The notes under the pieces: model-generated | What the model was told of the DNA's origin: nothing | What the model saw: only the letters and a program-made list of their open reading frames with translations | Database searches by the model: none | Part shown: positions 1 through 6,637 of the stretch, piece by piece | How the letters are laid out: every line of letters begins with the position of its first letter | Numbering within the stretch: the first letter of the stretch is position 1 | Assembly (NCBI GenBank): GCA_900539505.1 | Contig: UQCL01000050.1 | Coordinates: forward strand, 1 to 15,459 | Length of the DNA stretch: 15,459 bases | Direction: 5' to 3' | Source of the DNA: an uncultured Campylobacter sp. | GTDB lineage: Bacteria; Campylobacterota; Campylobacteria; Campylobacterales; Campylobacteraceae | Translations under genes and position numbers: made by a program

Positions 1-36
1 TAGTCTCGTGGGCTCGGAGATGTGTATAAGAGACAG
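1..36. other. Nextera/Tn5 sequencing adapter (not genomic)
   Basis: Positions 3-36 match the Illumina Nextera read-2 adapter and end in the 19-bp Tn5 mosaic end AGATGTGTATAAGAGACAG (18-36). The two bases before it (TA) fit the end of the reverse complement of the index seen at the far end of the window. Translation through this adapter gives the false N-terminus MYKRQ, a common artefact in metagenome-derived proteins. Genomic sequence starts at 37. Confidence 0.97.
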
Positions 37-975
37 GTTTACGACTTGGCGGTGATCGGCGGCGGTCCTTGCGGCATCGCTTCCGTAGTAGAAGCCAAAA
101 GAAACGGGCTTGCGCACGTACTTCTGCTTGAAAAAGGCGACAACCACTCTCAAACAATTAGGCAGTTTTACAAAGATAAAAAGCGCGTCGATAAAGAATA
201 TAAGGGCTTTGACAGCGAGACGCGCGGCTCTATTTCGTTTGAAACCGGCACAAAAGAGAGCGTGCTAAATTATTTCGACGAGCTCTTAGATAGCGATGAA
301 ATCGATACGAATTTCAAAAGTGAGGTCGAAAAGATCGAAAAGCACGCAGATGAGTTTTATATCACGACTAGCTCGGCTGGATACCGCGCGCGCAACGTCA
401 TCGTCGCAATTGGTAGGATGGGCAAGCCCAATAAGCCCGCTTATAAAATTCCGCCTTCGATTACGCAACGGGTAAATTTCAATCTCGATAAATGCACGAT
501 TAATGAAAAAATTCTAGTCGTCGGAGGCGGTAACTCAGCTGCGGAATACGCTATAGCGCTATGTAAAACCAATGTCGTGACGCTTTGCTATCGCAAGGCT
601 AAATTTACCCGCCTAAACGAGACCAATGAAAGCGACGTAATGCGCGAGACCAAATACGGCAATATCATCTTGCGCTTAGGTATCGATATAGAGGCTCTTG
701 AGAATGAAAACGGCAAGGTGCTGGTGAAATTTGATAATGGCACCGAGCTCGTATTTGACCGCGTGATATACGCGATCGGCGGCACGAGCCCGATTGATTT
801 TCTTAAAAAATGCGGCATCGCTTACGATGAAAACGGCGTGCCGATCGTGGATGAAAATCTCCAGACTGCCACTAGTGGGCTTTACGTCGGCGGAGATCTC
901 ATCAGCAGAAGTGGTGGATCGATCGTGGTGGCGATAAATCACGCCCATACCATCATCAAAAATATCCGCAGATGA
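37..975 (+). CDS. YpdA/thioredoxin-reductase-like FAD/NAD(P)-dependent oxidoreductase, 5'-truncated
   Basis: Flavin-dependent pyridine nucleotide-disulfide oxidoreductase fold, about 312 genomic residues. The N-terminal FAD-binding motif (VIGGGPCGIA) is almost at the contig edge. A second dinucleotide-binding motif (VVGGGNSAAEYAIAL) lies mid-protein and should bind NAD(P)H. The C-terminal FAD segment reads GLYVGGDLI followed by SGGSIVVAINHA. This layout matches the YpdA family, which in Firmicutes reduces bacillithiol disulfide. Campylobacterota are not known to make bacillithiol, so the substrate here is unknown. No CxxC redox pair typical of true thioredoxin reductase is seen. The open frame extends into the adapter, but those five residues (MYKRQ) are artefact. 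The native start is lost, and probably only one to a few residues are missing, since VYDLAVIGGG is close to the usual N-terminus. The stop overlaps the next ATG (ATGA), indicating translational coupling. Confidence 0.85.
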   Translation, partial: VYDLAVIGGGPCGIASVVEAKRNGLAHVLLLEKGDNHSQTIRQFYKDKKRVDKEYKGFDSETRGSISFETGTKESVLNYFDELLDSDEIDTNFKSEVEKIEKHADEFYITTSSAGYRARNVIVAIGRMGKPNKPAYKIPPSITQRVNFNLDKCTINEKILVVGGGNSAAEYAIALCKTNVVTLCYRKAKFTRLNETNESDVMRETKYGNIILRLGIDIEALENENGKVLVKFDNGTELVFDRVIYAIGGTSPIDFLKKCGIAYDENGVPIVDENLQTATSGLYVGGDLISRSGGSIVVAINHAHTIIKNIRR

Positions 976-2213
976 GGCTTTATCAGCCAAAAAAGGGCTA
1001 TCGCTACACGAGCGATACGATTTTTTTGTGGAATTTTATAAGAAGCTCAGGCGTACGTCAAGCTGACGTAGCATCGCAAAATGACTCTTTAGCGCTGGGC
1101 TGTGGCGCGGAATTTAAAGACGCGACAGATAGGGGCTTTAATGCGCAGTATTGCGCTTCGGATTTCGCAGGCGGTGAAGCGGAATTTTGCGCCGAGGATT
1201 GCGCTTTTAGCAAAGAAGAGTCGTATGCCGCTAACCATAGCGTGGGGGATGATCGTGATTTTGGAGGTAAAGGTTGCGCCGAATTCCAGGCGGAATTTAA
1301 AAGAGAATTTGAAGCGGGACTTCGGGCGAAATTTCAAAGCGAGCACTGCAAAAATTCCTATTTTCAAAGCGATGAAGCCTGGCATGCTTTAAAGCCTGAC
1401 ATTGCAAGCGGTGAAAATTTTAAATTTTGTGACGAGCAAATCGCGCAGTCTTTAGAATCTCAAAATACGCACGATAAAGATTTTGCGAGCAAATTTAAAG
1501 ACGCCAAAGCGCGCGCGGATTTTGCTGCGGAGCGCTTGTGTGACGGCGGGTTTGCAGTTTGCGATGAGCGTAGTTTAAAAAGCGCGCTAAATCCGCGAGC
1601 GATATACGGCGACGTGCTGGATGTGGGCGCAGGATGTGGAATTTTAGGGCTTTTGCTAAAACGCGATTTTAAAAGCATTAATCTAAGCTTGCTAGAAATT
1701 CAAGAGCGAAATTTAGAAATCTTAAGGCTAAATTCTTTGCAAAACGATCTGCCTGCCGAGATTTTGCACGCGGATTTCGCGGAGTTTAAAAGCAAAAAGC
1801 GTTTTGACTTTATCGTCTCAAATCCGCCCTTTTATCGAGAGCGCATTTCGCTTAGCAAAGAGCCTCATATGGCGCTTAGTAAGAGCGCAGCAAGCCTTAG
1901 CCTACGGGATTTCGTGCGATCTGCGAACGCTCATCTCAAGCCTGGCGGTACGCTTATTTTTTGCTACGAGGCGGGCAAGCTAGCTAAAATTTGCGAGCTT
2001 TTGGGCGAGTTTAGGCTAAATTTGACGAGGCTTGGTTTTGTCTATCCCGACATTTCAAAGCCCGCTAAGCTCGCGCTTTTGCAGGCTCGTAAGAACTCGC
2101 GCTCGCCCTGTGAGATCGCCCTTCCGATCTACGCTAGCGCGCACGGAAAGCGCACCGCACAAGCCCACGCGATCTATAAAAGCGCGGATTTAACGAGCGT
2201 GGATTATGAGTGA
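972..2213 (+). CDS. TrmN6/YfiC-like N6-adenine methyltransferase with large low-complexity insertion
   Basis: Class I SAM-dependent methyltransferase, probably modifying A37 of a tRNA like TrmN6 (tRNA1Val) of E. coli; the substrate is inference. The N-terminus (QPKKGYRYTSDTIFLWNFI) is the family signature. The SAM-binding motif VLDVGAGCGILGL is at about residues 215-227, and the amino-methyltransferase motif NPPFY is at 284-288. The family is normally about 230-250 residues; this protein is 413. The excess is one block, roughly residues 28-206, between the N-terminal signature and the SAM motif. It is rich in A, D, E, F, K and C and has no recognisable domain. The frame stays open across it, so the gene is not obviously broken. 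It starts on the ATGA overlap with the upstream oxidoreductase and overlaps the YkgJ gene by 8 bases. The gene corresponds in order to C. jejuni Cj0495. Confidence 0.85.
   Translation: MRLYQPKKGYRYTSDTIFLWNFIRSSGVRQADVASQNDSLALGCGAEFKDATDRGFNAQYCASDFAGGEAEFCAEDCAFSKEESYAANHSVGDDRDFGGKGCAEFQAEFKREFEAGLRAKFQSEHCKNSYFQSDEAWHALKPDIASGENFKFCDEQIAQSLESQNTHDKDFASKFKDAKARADFAAERLCDGGFAVCDERSLKSALNPRAIYGDVLDVGAGCGILGLLLKRDFKSINLSLLEIQERNLEILRLNSLQNDLPAEILHADFAEFKSKKRFDFIVSNPPFYRERISLSKEPHMALSKSAASLSLRDFVRSANAHLKPGGTLIFCYEAGKLAKICELLGEFRLNLTRLGFVYPDISKPAKLALLQARKNSRSPCEIALPIYASAHGKRTAQAHAIYKSADLTSVDYE
1053..1589 (+). repeat. Low-complexity RAATTY-rich insertion inside the methyltransferase gene
   Basis: This in-frame block encodes about residues 28-206 of the methyltransferase and has no counterpart in the family as I know it. 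At DNA level it is built from degenerate copies of GCGGAATTT-like words, with exact copies at 1107-1115, 1179-1187 and 1290-1298, and from AAATTT/GAATTC words. About 11 RAATTY hexamers lie between 1030 and 1500, against roughly 0.5 expected by chance at 50% GC. The protein product repeats AEF/EFK/FK-type steps and carries nine cysteines. Other frames are also open for long stretches, a result of the stop-poor composition rather than of extra genes. Confidence 0.6.
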
Positions 2214-2565
2214 GTTTGGCTTTAGCTTCGATGCAAGCGCGTGCGAGCGCTGCGGCGGCAAATGCTGCACGGGAGAGAGCGGCTATATCTGGATAGATGA
2301 GAGCGAGATTGCGGTGCTAGCGGCAAAATTTAAAATTTCGCCCGCAAGGCTTAAAGAAATTTATTTACAAAAAATAGGCGCTAGATTTAGCGTAAAAGAA
2401 AAGCCCTTTGAAGGCGGTTTTGCGTGCGTGTTTTTTGACGAGACACAGCGTAACTGTGGGATTTACGAGCTGCGTCCGAAGCAGTGCCGTAGCTTTCCGT
2501 TTTGGGAATATTTTAAAACGCATACTAAAGAATTGGAGGAAGAATGTATCGGGGTAAGGTTTTAA
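2206..2565 (+). CDS. YkgJ-family cysteine-cluster (putative Zn/Fe-binding) protein
   Basis: 119-residue protein of the YkgJ/UPF0153 family, thought to chelate zinc or iron through a conserved cysteine cluster; the cellular role is not established. The cluster CERCGGKCC is at residues 13-21, and two further conserved cysteines sit in the C-terminal half (RNCGIYELRPKQCRSFPFW), where the RPxQCRxFPFW pattern is diagnostic. No signal peptide, so cytoplasmic. The ATG lies inside the end of the methyltransferase gene (8-base overlap), and the 3' end overlaps the following TPR gene by 22 bases, so the three are very likely cotranscribed. The order matches C. jejuni Cj0495-Cj0497. A role linked to the adjacent methyltransferase is possible but unproven. 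Confidence 0.85.
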   Translation: MSEFGFSFDASACERCGGKCCTGESGYIWIDESEIAVLAAKFKISPARLKEIYLQKIGARFSVKEKPFEGGFACVFFDETQRNCGIYELRPKQCRSFPFWEYFKTHTKELEEECIGVRF

Positions 2566-4388
2566 GCGGAATTTTAATCGCGGCGATGATTTTAGCGCCG
2601 CAGTATCTAAGTGCGGAGAGGGGGACGAATGCTGCAGCGGCGAAGCAGTCCGTTACGGATAAAAAGGCGTCTGATCGGAATTCCAGCATTGGCACAAAAA
2701 ACGGTGTAAAAGATGCAATTAAAAAGAGCTTGATAAATCGCGGCGTAAGCGCTAAAAGCATAACCAAAGAAAAGCTAAATCACGCGATGCGAGCGCAAGA
2801 GGACGCCGAGTTAAATTTCGATTTGCTTACGGCTTTGGAGCTACTGCATAAAGATCCCGTCGCATCGATGTTTTTATACGAAAAGGCATACAATAAAACG
2901 GGCTCGTCCGTTTATCTGCTAGAAGCGCTAAAGACCGCTTTTGCGATCAAAGATCGTAAAAATACGGCGCGCTATTTAAAGCTCGGCGAAAAGAGCCTAA
3001 GCTCAGACTCTGAGTATCTGCGAGTAAAGATCGGCTACTACTTAGGCATTAAAGATAATCTAAACGCTAATACCGCTGCTCTTAAGCTAGTCACCGTAGA
3101 TCCCGTTTCGCGTAGTTATGCGATTTTAGCGGCGACATATTATGCGATGGAGAATTTTACTTTAGCCAAAACCTATTTCGAAAAAGCCTATGAGCTAGAC
3201 AAAACCGACGAAAATCTCATCAGATTATGCGATGTGCTGCTAAATAAACTCGATGATTCGGACGGAGCGATCCGCATCATCGAGACGCACAGGCGCATCT
3301 ACGGCTGCGCCCAGGGTATGGCGTGCGAGCTGCTAGCTGATGTGTATCGCGCGAATAAGCGCTATTTGGATGTCGCTAAGATCGATGAAGCGTTGTATGA
3401 AGCCAAAGGAGATAATAAATTCTTAGACGATATGATAGCGATTTATTACTACTCAAACGACTTTGATAAAATAATCGAGCTTTTGAAGAAATACGACTAC
3501 AAGCGCGAGCTTCTAATCGATGCCTACGCGCATAAAAAAGACTATAAAACCGCGATTAAAATGGCACGCGATGAGTTTATGAAGACCAAAAATTACGATT
3601 TTTTGGCGATCGAGGCGATCTATGAATATGAAAGCGCGGGCAAAAACGTGGACGCCAAGACCCTATCTAGTGTAGTGGCAAAATTTGAAAATATCGCGCC
3701 GCAGCTTAAAGACCCCGTGCATCTAAACTACTACGGCTACATCCTAATAGATCACGATTTGGACGTTCGCAAGGGCATCGAGCTCGTCCGCCGCGCCCTA
3801 CAAAAAGACCCCGACTCGCCGTATTATCTGGACTCGCTTGCTTGGGGATACTACAAGCTTGGCGAGTGCGACAAGGCTAAAAATGAAATGGCTAAGATCA
3901 AAGACGCAGAATTTTTTAATTCCCCCGAAGGTAAGGAGCATTTGGAGGCGATCGATGCGTGCGCCGCAGGCACAGGCGTGGCGCCGCAGAATTCTATATC
4001 GCAAAATCCCGCTACGATAAAAGGCTCCGCGCCAAAAGATCAGGCGCCGCAAAGCCCGGCAACAAAAACCCCTTCGCCTAATTCCATAAAATCTACGGCG
4101 CCCGAAAGCTCTGCGTTAGATTCCGCACGTCCAAGTTCCACCACAATGCAGAATTTGGCGCCAAAAAACTCCGCTTCGCAAAATTCTGCTGGGTCTGCAA
4201 ATTCCGCGATTCAAAACCAGACACCAAATTCCGCGGCTTCTGAAAATTTTGCGACGCCTATAAATTCCGCCACGCAGAATTCTGTCTCGTCAAGACAAAA
4301 TTCCGTATCGAGGCAGGATTTTATGCCAGAGCAAAATTCTACGTCGAAAGAGCCCATCGGCTCTAAAATCCAGACACCAAAGCAGTAG
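2544..4388 (+). CDS. Secreted TPR-repeat protein with repetitive low-complexity C-terminal tail
   Basis: 614-residue protein. Residues 1-24 look like a Sec signal peptide (K5, hydrophobic run GILIAAMILA, likely cleavage after LSA). There is no lipobox cysteine, although the syntenic C. jejuni protein (Cj0497) is, as I recall, annotated as a lipoprotein. The mature part is helical with tetratricopeptide-like units, for example near residues 190-225 (AATYYAMENFTLAKTYFEKAYEL) and near 395-450 (YYGYILIDHD, then SLAWGYYKLGECDKAKNEM). Such proteins scaffold complexes in the periplasm; no partner can be named. From about residue 475 the sequence becomes an N/S/A/P/Q-rich tail with NSA and QNS steps, probably disordered. 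The chosen ATG has GGAGGA about 6 bases upstream and lies 22 bases inside the YkgJ gene. trpC follows after 2 bases. Confidence 0.8.
   Translation: MYRGKVLSGILIAAMILAPQYLSAERGTNAAAAKQSVTDKKASDRNSSIGTKNGVKDAIKKSLINRGVSAKSITKEKLNHAMRAQEDAELNFDLLTALELLHKDPVASMFLYEKAYNKTGSSVYLLEALKTAFAIKDRKNTARYLKLGEKSLSSDSEYLRVKIGYYLGIKDNLNANTAALKLVTVDPVSRSYAILAATYYAMENFTLAKTYFEKAYELDKTDENLIRLCDVLLNKLDDSDGAIRIIETHRRIYGCAQGMACELLADVYRANKRYLDVAKIDEALYEAKGDNKFLDDMIAIYYYSNDFDKIIELLKKYDYKRELLIDAYAHKKDYKTAIKMARDEFMKTKNYDFLAIEAIYEYESAGKNVDAKTLSSVVAKFENIAPQLKDPVHLNYYGYILIDHDLDVRKGIELVRRALQKDPDSPYYLDSLAWGYYKLGECDKAKNEMAKIKDAEFFNSPEGKEHLEAIDACAAGTGVAPQNSISQNPATIKGSAPKDQAPQSPATKTPSPNSIKSTAPESSALDSARPSSTTMQNLAPKNSASQNSAGSANSAIQNQTPNSAASENFATPINSATQNSVSSRQNSVSRQDFMPEQNSTSKEPIGSKIQTPKQ
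3960..4385 (+). repeat. Low-complexity tail of the TPR protein, AAATTCCGC/GAATTC-rich
   Basis: The last ~140 codons are a degenerate repeat of N-S-A/P/Q-type steps. At DNA level AAATTCCGC occurs exactly at 4199-4207, 4226-4234 and 4262-4270, with GAATTC, AAATTC and GAATTT variants around it, about ten RAATTY hexamers in ~400 bases. AAATTCCGC is the reverse complement of the GCGGAATTT word in the methyltransferase insertion. The tail looks like sequence added to the TPR domain rather than part of its fold. Confidence 0.6.
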
Positions 4389-4390
4389 CG

Positions 4391-5191
4391 ATGATTTTGG
4401 ATGAAATTTTAAAACGCACTCGCGAGGATCTCGCGCTTCGTAAAGAAAGGCTGCCCGAGGATCTGCTCGGCCGCTCGCTAAGCGCTAATCCCTACGAGCC
4501 GAGGGACGTCATAAGCGCGCTTAGAAGCGACGAGAAAGACCCGCTTCGCATCATCGCCGAGATCAAAAAGGCAAGCCCGAGCAAGGGGGTCATCCGCGAG
4601 GATTTTGAGCCGCTAAGCCTTGCGGTGGAGTACGAAAATGCAGGTGCGAGCGCCTTTTCGGTGCTTACCGAGCCGCATTATTTCAGAGGCGATTTGGAGT
4701 TCATCCCGCAGATCCGCCGTTACACGCATACGCCCATTTTGCGCAAGGATTTCATCGTCGATCGCTATCAGATCCTCGAAGCGCTGGTTTACGGCGCGGA
4801 TTTTATCCTGCTGATCGCCAAAGCGCTTGAGCGCAAGGAGCTAAGAGAGCTGCTTGAGTTTGCCCGCAGGCTTGGGCTTCGGGCGCTGTGCGAGATCCAC
4901 GATAAGGACGATCTGAAAAAAGTGGTCTTTGCAGGCGCTGATATTATCGGCATCAACCATCGAAATTTAGAGACTTTCGAGGTCGATACGAGCCTGAGTG
5001 AGCGGCTGATCCCGCTGATTCCAAACGGCAAGATCATCGTAGCCGAAAGCGGTCTGCACTCGCACGAGCAGCTTAAAAGCTTGCACGAGGCGGGCGTCGA
5101 TGCGTTTTTGATTGGCGAGCATTTTATGCGCCAAAATGACGTAGGCGCGGCACTGCGCGAGATAAAGCTCGGCGCGGGCGGCAAAATTTAA
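4391..5191 (+). CDS. trpC: Indole-3-glycerol phosphate synthase
   Basis: 266 residues, usual length for monofunctional TrpC. It closes the ring of CdRP to form indole-3-glycerol phosphate in tryptophan synthesis, as a cytoplasmic (beta/alpha)8 barrel. Visible family motifs in order: IIAEIKKASPSKGVI (catalytic Lys and phosphate-site region), GASAFSVLTEPHYFRGD, PILRKDFIVDRYQI (catalytic Lys), GADFILLIAKAL, ALCEIHD (catalytic Glu), IIGINHRNLETFEVD, VAESGLHS and AFLIGEHFM (phosphate-binding end). It starts 2 bases after the TPR gene stop and has no fused TrpF domain. No other trp genes are in the window, as in C. jejuni, where trpC lies apart from the trp operon next to a TPR protein and a HIT protein. 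No attenuator or TRAP-like leader is visible; expression probably depends on the upstream operon. Confidence 0.96.
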   Translation: MILDEILKRTREDLALRKERLPEDLLGRSLSANPYEPRDVISALRSDEKDPLRIIAEIKKASPSKGVIREDFEPLSLAVEYENAGASAFSVLTEPHYFRGDLEFIPQIRRYTHTPILRKDFIVDRYQILEALVYGADFILLIAKALERKELRELLEFARRLGLRALCEIHDKDDLKKVVFAGADIIGINHRNLETFEVDTSLSERLIPLIPNGKIIVAESGLHSHEQLKSLHEAGVDAFLIGEHFMRQNDVGAALREIKLGAGGKI

Positions 5192-6020
5192 ATTTGGCTT
5201 GTTTGATCGCGCAGGCTTAAACCCGAAGCGAGCGGTTAAATTTAGCGAACGGAGCGAAATTTTAAGGCAGTAAATTTTAAAATTCGGCGGACTTTAAAAC
5301 TTAACGGCTCTTTAAATTTAGCGCCGCGCCGCAATTTAATATCGCACATCGCGCGAGAATTCACGCTGCGCTTTGGCATCGTGAGTTCATTATCACGCGC
5401 TGCGCGAGCGGTTGCGGAGCGAGGTTTAAATTTACGTTTCGCATAGCTTCGCGCAGGCGGGTTTGCGCTTGCGGAATTTGACTGCTTAGGATTGTGCGTT
5501 TGCCGTAATGCCTTGTATGTCTAGCGCGCGCTCTCAAGCTCAGTATTGGCGATTAAATGGCGCCGTAAATTTAATCACAGCTCGCGATCAAGCCTCACAG
5601 AGGAGCTTGCGCGTGCGATAACTGCGCAAAGCGAGCTACCACAAAAGCGGACGTCGTAGGGGCTTAGCAGGGCTGCGATACGCCGCTATTGAACTTCGGC
5701 TGTATTACGACTGCGCCGTGCCCGCGCCGCGTTTAAATTTTATCGCGTGTCGCGGCGGTGGTTGCGACGCAGGTTTGGCATCGCGTACCGCGCCTGTGAG
5801 TGCGTCAAAGTTTTATTATAATGCGCCGCGCAAACGGCTACGGTGCGGACTTTTAGACGCTATGTTTGCCGCGCGATAAGTGTTCGCCAAATGCGCACTA
5901 ACGCCCGCCGCGGGCTTTGATCCGCAGAGTGCGTATTGCGCCGAAGTGCCCCGCGATTGCAAAGCATGTCGCGCTTGCCACGTGCACAGCTCTGCGTCGC
6001 GCGAGCAAGCGCAGACCGCG
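5192..6020. other. Long gene-free GC-rich region
   Basis: About 830 bases with no open frame of useful length on either strand and no tRNA or rRNA that I can recognise. It is rich in GCG/CGC words, with scattered AAATTT words in the first half. There are imperfect internal repeats: GCGAGCGGTT at 5228-5237 and 5404-5413, each followed closely by CGGAGCGA (5250-5257 and 5415-5422). GCGGAATTT occurs at 5471-5479. It may be a decayed gene, an expanded spacer or a structured RNA. Nothing in it identifies an ancestor. Confidence 0.5.
5811..5822 (+). promoter_or_regulatory. Possible sigma70 -10 box (TTTTATTATAAT)
   Basis: A perfect TATAAT at 5817-5822 preceded by a T-rich stretch, which is how Campylobacter sigma70 promoters usually look (-35 boxes are weak). 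It stands alone in a GC-rich region about 310 bases before the HIT gene. It could drive a non-coding RNA or a long leader. Chance occurrence cannot be excluded. Confidence 0.3.
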
Positions 6021-6021
6021 T

Positions 6022-6118
6022 AAATTTAAAATTTTATGAAATTTAGAAGTTTTAAATTCCAAATTTCATAGAATTTTGCGAAACGCAAATTTTAAAATTC
6101 CATAGAATTTTGGAATTT
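6022..6118. repeat. Dense RAATTY block with inverted and direct repeats, upstream of the HIT gene
   Basis: Ten RAATTY hexamers in 97 bases. A perfect inverted repeat has 10-bp arms (TATGAAATTT at 6035-6044, AAATTTCATA at 6061-6070) and a 16-base loop. A second has 7-bp arms (AAATTCC at 6095-6101, GGAATTT at 6112-6118). The 12-mer CATAGAATTTTG is directly repeated at 6067-6078 and 6101-6112. Each copy contains a TAGAAT that could act as a -10 box; the one at 6103-6108 would start transcription about 20 bases before the HIT ATG. Confidence 0.6.
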
Positions 6119-6133
6119 CGGAAAGGAAAAGAG

Positions 6134-6622
6134 ATGGATTATCTTTGCGCCCCTTGGCGAAGCGAGTATTTTACCGAAAAAAGAAGCGGCTGTCCCTTTT
6201 GCGACGCGGCGGCGGATGCGGCGTTTGACGATCGCAACGGCGTGCTTTTTCGCGCGCAGCACTGCTTCGGGGTGATGAACCTCTACCCTTACAGCCCAGG
6301 CGCGTTTATGGTCATACCATACGAGCACGTCGATAATATCGAGTGCCTTAGTGACGATACGTGGGCGGAGATGAGTCGCTACGTGCGCGCCGGAGTGGGG
6401 ATTTTAAAGCGCACATTGGGCGCAAACGGCGTAAATATCGGCATGAACCTCGGCGCCGCCGCGGGTGCGGGCATAGCCGAGCACGTGCACTATCATCTCG
6501 TACCGCGGTGGCAGCGCGATACGAATTTCATCACGACGATCGCAAACGTCCGCGTAAACGGCGTTTCGTTCGCCCCGCTTTTTGAGAAGCTCAAGGCGGC
6601 TTACGCGGAGATTAAAATTTAA
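6134..6622 (+). CDS. HIT-family nucleotide hydrolase/transferase
   Basis: 162-residue histidine-triad protein of the branch related to Ap4A phosphorylase/FHIT; such enzymes cleave or transfer nucleoside monophosphates from dinucleotides or adenylylated substrates. The catalytic triad motif HVHYHLVPRW puts the histidines at residues 117, 119 and 121. The N-terminus YLCAPWRSEYF, the CPFC pair at about 20-23 (likely zinc-binding) and NLYPYSPGAFMVIPYEHV are family signatures. A longer frame from a TTG at 6110 exists, but the ATG at 6134 is preferred: it gives the expected MxxLxAPWRSEY start and has AAGGA 7 bases upstream. Its neighbour trpC matches the C. jejuni order (Cj0498-Cj0499), though here about 940 bases separate the two. 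Probably first gene of a new transcription unit. The exact substrate is unknown. Confidence 0.9.
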   Translation: MDYLCAPWRSEYFTEKRSGCPFCDAAADAAFDDRNGVLFRAQHCFGVMNLYPYSPGAFMVIPYEHVDNIECLSDDTWAEMSRYVRAGVGILKRTLGANGVNIGMNLGAAAGAGIAEHVHYHLVPRWQRDTNFITTIANVRVNGVSFAPLFEKLKAAYAEIKI

Positions 6623-6637
6623 ATTCGGAAGATCGAG

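Noticed and set aside
1102..1392. Second open frame inside the methyltransferase insertion (and antisense frame 1089-1385)
   Set aside because: A result of the repetitive stop-poor composition; the methyltransferase frame runs through with clear family motifs on both sides.
5180..5200. Terminator after trpC (AAATTTAAATTT)
   Set aside because: The palindrome is short, all A/T and lacks a GC stem and T-run.
5192..6020. rRNA or tRNA gene in the GC-rich spacer
   Set aside because: No cloverleaf with TTCGA-type arm and no rRNA signature could be found by eye.
6110..6133. Longer HIT protein from TTG at 6110
   Set aside because: The ATG at 6134 has a proper ribosome site and gives the conserved family N-terminus; the extra eight residues fall in the RAATTY-rich promoter block.
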